A stretch of 64,000 bases of DNA from Pedobacter sp. ISL-64 (GTDB taxonomy: Bacteria; Bacteroidota; Bacteroidia; Sphingobacteriales; Sphingobacteriaceae), in NCBI RefSeq assembly GCF_018613605.1, contig NZ_JAGGPU010000006.1, positions 664,411 through 728,410 of the forward strand. The letters are read 5' to 3'. Shown in pieces: positions 62,030 through 64,000 of this stretch. The notes beneath the pieces were generated by a model that worked only from the letters and a program-made list of their open reading frames with translations, was not told the origin of the DNA and did no database searches. Made by a program: the position numbers and the translations under genes. Every line of letters begins with the position of its first letter. The stretch's first letter is position 1.

Positions 62030-64000
62030 TTATAAGGTAAGTTTCAAACTAAAATCAACAGATCTTGATGTTGGCGTTGAGAACGAATAAATCCCTTGCG
62101 AACCATTTGATGAACCAAATGAACTTACTTCCGGATCTCCACCAGTAAAGTGTGGCGCGTAAATCCAAAGGTTTCGTCCGGTTACCTGAAATCCGATGGT
62201 TTTGAAAGGTGTTTTTTGTAACCAGCCCGGTTTAACGTTATAACCCAAACTTACATTTCGCAATTTAACATAGGTTCCATCCTGAATTACTGATTCGAGA
62301 ACACTGTTAGCACGTTGATAATAAGCTTGTCCTGTAGCTGAAACCGTATTTGGCAAGCCTGTTGTGGCATTTACACCCTCAACTATACGTGGTCCACGAT
62401 CTTCGGTAACTTTAGGTGTACCATAAAAATAGCCATAACCATCTACGTTATTCTGAATATCTCCACCCTTTTTCATATCAAAAGAGAAACTAAGCGTAAA
62501 CTGCTTATACTTGAAATTATTAACAATACCGCCCATCCAATCCGGATTAATATCTCCAACTATACCTTGCTCATCGGCGGCAAAAGGAAGGCCTCCATCA
62601 TCAGTAAGCAACTGGCCAGCCGCATTTCTGGCATACCGGGTACCATAAATTACACCGTAAGGCTGGTTAACAAAAATAAAGGTGAAACCATTGCCAACCT
62701 GTTTCAGGTCTTTGTAAATAGAAAGCACTTTGTTTCTGATTCTGCTGTAGTTTATCGTTAAATCCCAGCTAAAATCCGGGGTCGAAACTGGTTTCGCATT
62801 TAACAGAACCTCTATGCCGCGGTTGCGCATAGCTGCAGAATTTACACTGGTTGCGTTAAAACCTGTAGATGGCGCCAAAGCCACCGACGGAATAATGCCA
62901 TTTTTAGTCCGCTTATCGAAATAGGTAAGCTCAATGCCTAATCGGTTTTTAAAGAAACCGGTTTCTAATCCAACTTCAAACTCGTTAATACGTTCATTTT
63001 TCAGGTTTGGATCGCTAAGTACCTGGCTGATTAAGAAACCCGATTGTCCCTGATAAGGAAAGGTAGTATTTCTAATCGTTTGCGATTCGTAGGGAGTAAG
63101 CAAACTATATGGACCTATGCTTGCATTACCTACCGTACTGTAAGAAAGCCTTAACTTACCAAAGTTCATCACTTCAGAAAGGCCGTTAGAAAAGAAATTA
63201 GAGAAAATAAAACTTGTTGCAGCCGAACCGTATGGATAAAATCTGTTGTCTTTAGCCAAAACCGAAGTACCATCGTATCTGCCTGTTAAAGACAAGATAA
63301 TGAACTTTTTATAATCGATATTAGATTGCAGATAAAAGCCTATTTTCCGTGTAAGGTAACTGGTTTCTGTAAATTTAACAGTCGAGGCAGAACCGATATT
63401 ATTAAAACCTGGAATCGTGATTCCTAAGCCATTGGCATAGCCATTTTGCGAATATGTTGAAATGAGGTTGTTACCCAGTAAGGCTTCGACATTAAAATCA
63501 CCAAAACTTTTGTTGGCGTTCAGTATCAGATCATTATTATACTGTCTGAAATTGGTATTGTTATTTACAATTCTTCCGTTAGGATTAGAGACCGACAGTA
63601 AAGACTCGGTGTATTTACCTTGTTCTACGTAAACATCGGCTCCAAAACGCTCAGTAATGGTTAACCAGTTTAAGGGTTTATAATCGGCTGTAAATGTTGG
63701 CAGAAAACGGTTCACAACTGATGTATTGCTAATATTATCTAACACCCAGTAAGGATTATTGCGCGAGAAACGATATAAACGCTGACTTCCATCAGGGTTT
63801 ACCGAAGGTTGCAGGTCGTAAGAAACTGGGGCAGAAAAAATGGTCCACACCGGACTTTCCAAGGCATAACCTTCAGGTAGCCGACGGTTTTTGGTATTGG
63901 CATAATTTAAGGAGAAAGTAACATTCAGATCCTTAACAATTTGTGTGGTGAATTTACCAAAAACGGTATTCCGGTCGAACGAAGTGCTAGGTACCGTTCC
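62030..64000 (-). CDS. SusC/RagA-family TonB-dependent transporter, 5' end outside window
   Basis: The minus-strand frame is open from the window edge at 64000 to its stop near 62030, at least 656 residues. It is the barrel part: SFDRNTVFGKFTTQIVKDLN, IIVNNNTNFRQYNND-like loops, FGKLRLSYSTVGNASIGPYS, NEFEVGLETGFFKNRLGIEL, MRNRGIEVLLNAKPVSTPDF, and the end STPTSRSVDFSLKLTL. Plug and signal peptide lie beyond the window. Paired with the susD gene at 60607-62004. Confidence 0.88.
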   Translation of the reverse strand, partial: GTVPSTSFDRNTVFGKFTTQIVKDLNVTFSLNYANTKNRRLPEGYALESPVWTIFSAPVSYDLQPSVNPDGSQRLYRFSRNNPYWVLDNISNTSVVNRFLPTFTADYKPLNWLTITERFGADVYVEQGKYTESLLSVSNPNGRIVNNNTNFRQYNNDLILNANKSFGDFNVEALLGNNLISTYSQNGYANGLGITIPGFNNIGSASTVKFTETSYLTRKIGFYLQSNIDYKKFIILSLTGRYDGTSVLAKDNRFYPYGSAATSFIFSNFFSNGLSEVMNFGKLRLSYSTVGNASIGPYSLLTPYESQTIRNTTFPYQGQSGFLISQVLSDPNLKNERINEFEVGLETGFFKNRLGIELTYFDKRTKNGIIPSVALAPSTGFNATSVNSAAMRNRGIEVLLNAKPVSTPDFSWDLTINYSRIRNKVLSIYKDLKQVGNGFTFIFVNQPYGVIYGTRYARNAAGQLLTDDGGLPFAADEQGIVGDINPDWMGGIVNNFKYKQFTLSFSFDMKKGGDIQNNVDGYGYFYGTPKVTEDRGPRIVEGVNATTGLPNTVSATGQAYYQRANSVLESVIQDGTYVKLRNVSLGYNVKPGWLQKTPFKTIGFQVTGRNLWIYAPHFTGGDPEVSSFGSSNGSQGIYSFSTPTSRSVDFSLKLTL

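Overview
The window comes from a Bacteroidota chromosome, most likely Sphingobacteriaceae and Pedobacter-like. The signs are two SusC/SusD pairs, an ECF sigma/FecR anti-sigma pair, TAnnTTTG-type -7 promoter boxes, Bacteroidota Rhs proteins, a short archaeal-type prolyl-tRNA synthetase and many extragenic palindromic repeats. The genus is inferred; no rRNA is present.

Layout. (1) 1-1590: flank with a TPR gene running off the window and the decayed C-terminus of a serine recombinase. (2) 1591-29780: a 28.2 kb integrative mobilizable element bounded by perfect 88-bp direct repeats that each contain a complete tRNA-Pro(UGG). From left to right it carries a mobilization module (degenerate CHC2/Toprim primase, candidate oriT, MobC-like protein, relaxase, membrane protein; no conjugation machinery), an Rhs-type toxin locus (1158-aa Rhs protein, 1486-aa Rhs protein with an HEFGH tip, candidate immunity lipoprotein, a decayed immunity copy and two paralogous small exported proteins), a MauE/small Cys-peptide unit, a minus-strand nutrient module (ECF sigma, FecR, SusC, SusD, exported protein, TlpA-like oxidoreductase), an orphan gene, and a recombination module (47-aa protein, serine-recombinase-like protein lacking the catalytic serine, full large serine recombinase whose reading frame crosses the right att site). 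(3) 29781-64000: host chromosome. It holds tRNA-Ser(GCU), a PgpH-type HD hydrolase, an SPFH/PH/Arc cluster, thiolase, two POT transporters, a GT2 glycosyltransferase, a YdeI/DUF1905 protein, a dinB-dnaE-LigT damage-tolerance operon, a NarL response regulator, a Crp/Fnr regulator, a TIGR02757 protein, a trans-sulfuration enzyme, proS, outer-membrane and lipoprotein genes, and a second SusD/SusC pair cut by the window end.

How it fits together. The native tRNA operon is probably tRNA-Ser followed by tRNA-Pro, read leftward from a promoter near 30003-30032. The element entered at tRNA-Pro and brought a second full tRNA copy that now lies at its far end. A recombinase remnant beside that far copy implies an earlier related insertion at the same site. 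Intergenic regions of the host part are rich in short imperfect hairpin repeats of at least three families, in partial gene duplications, and in one 137-bp element with perfect 20-bp terminal inverted repeats.
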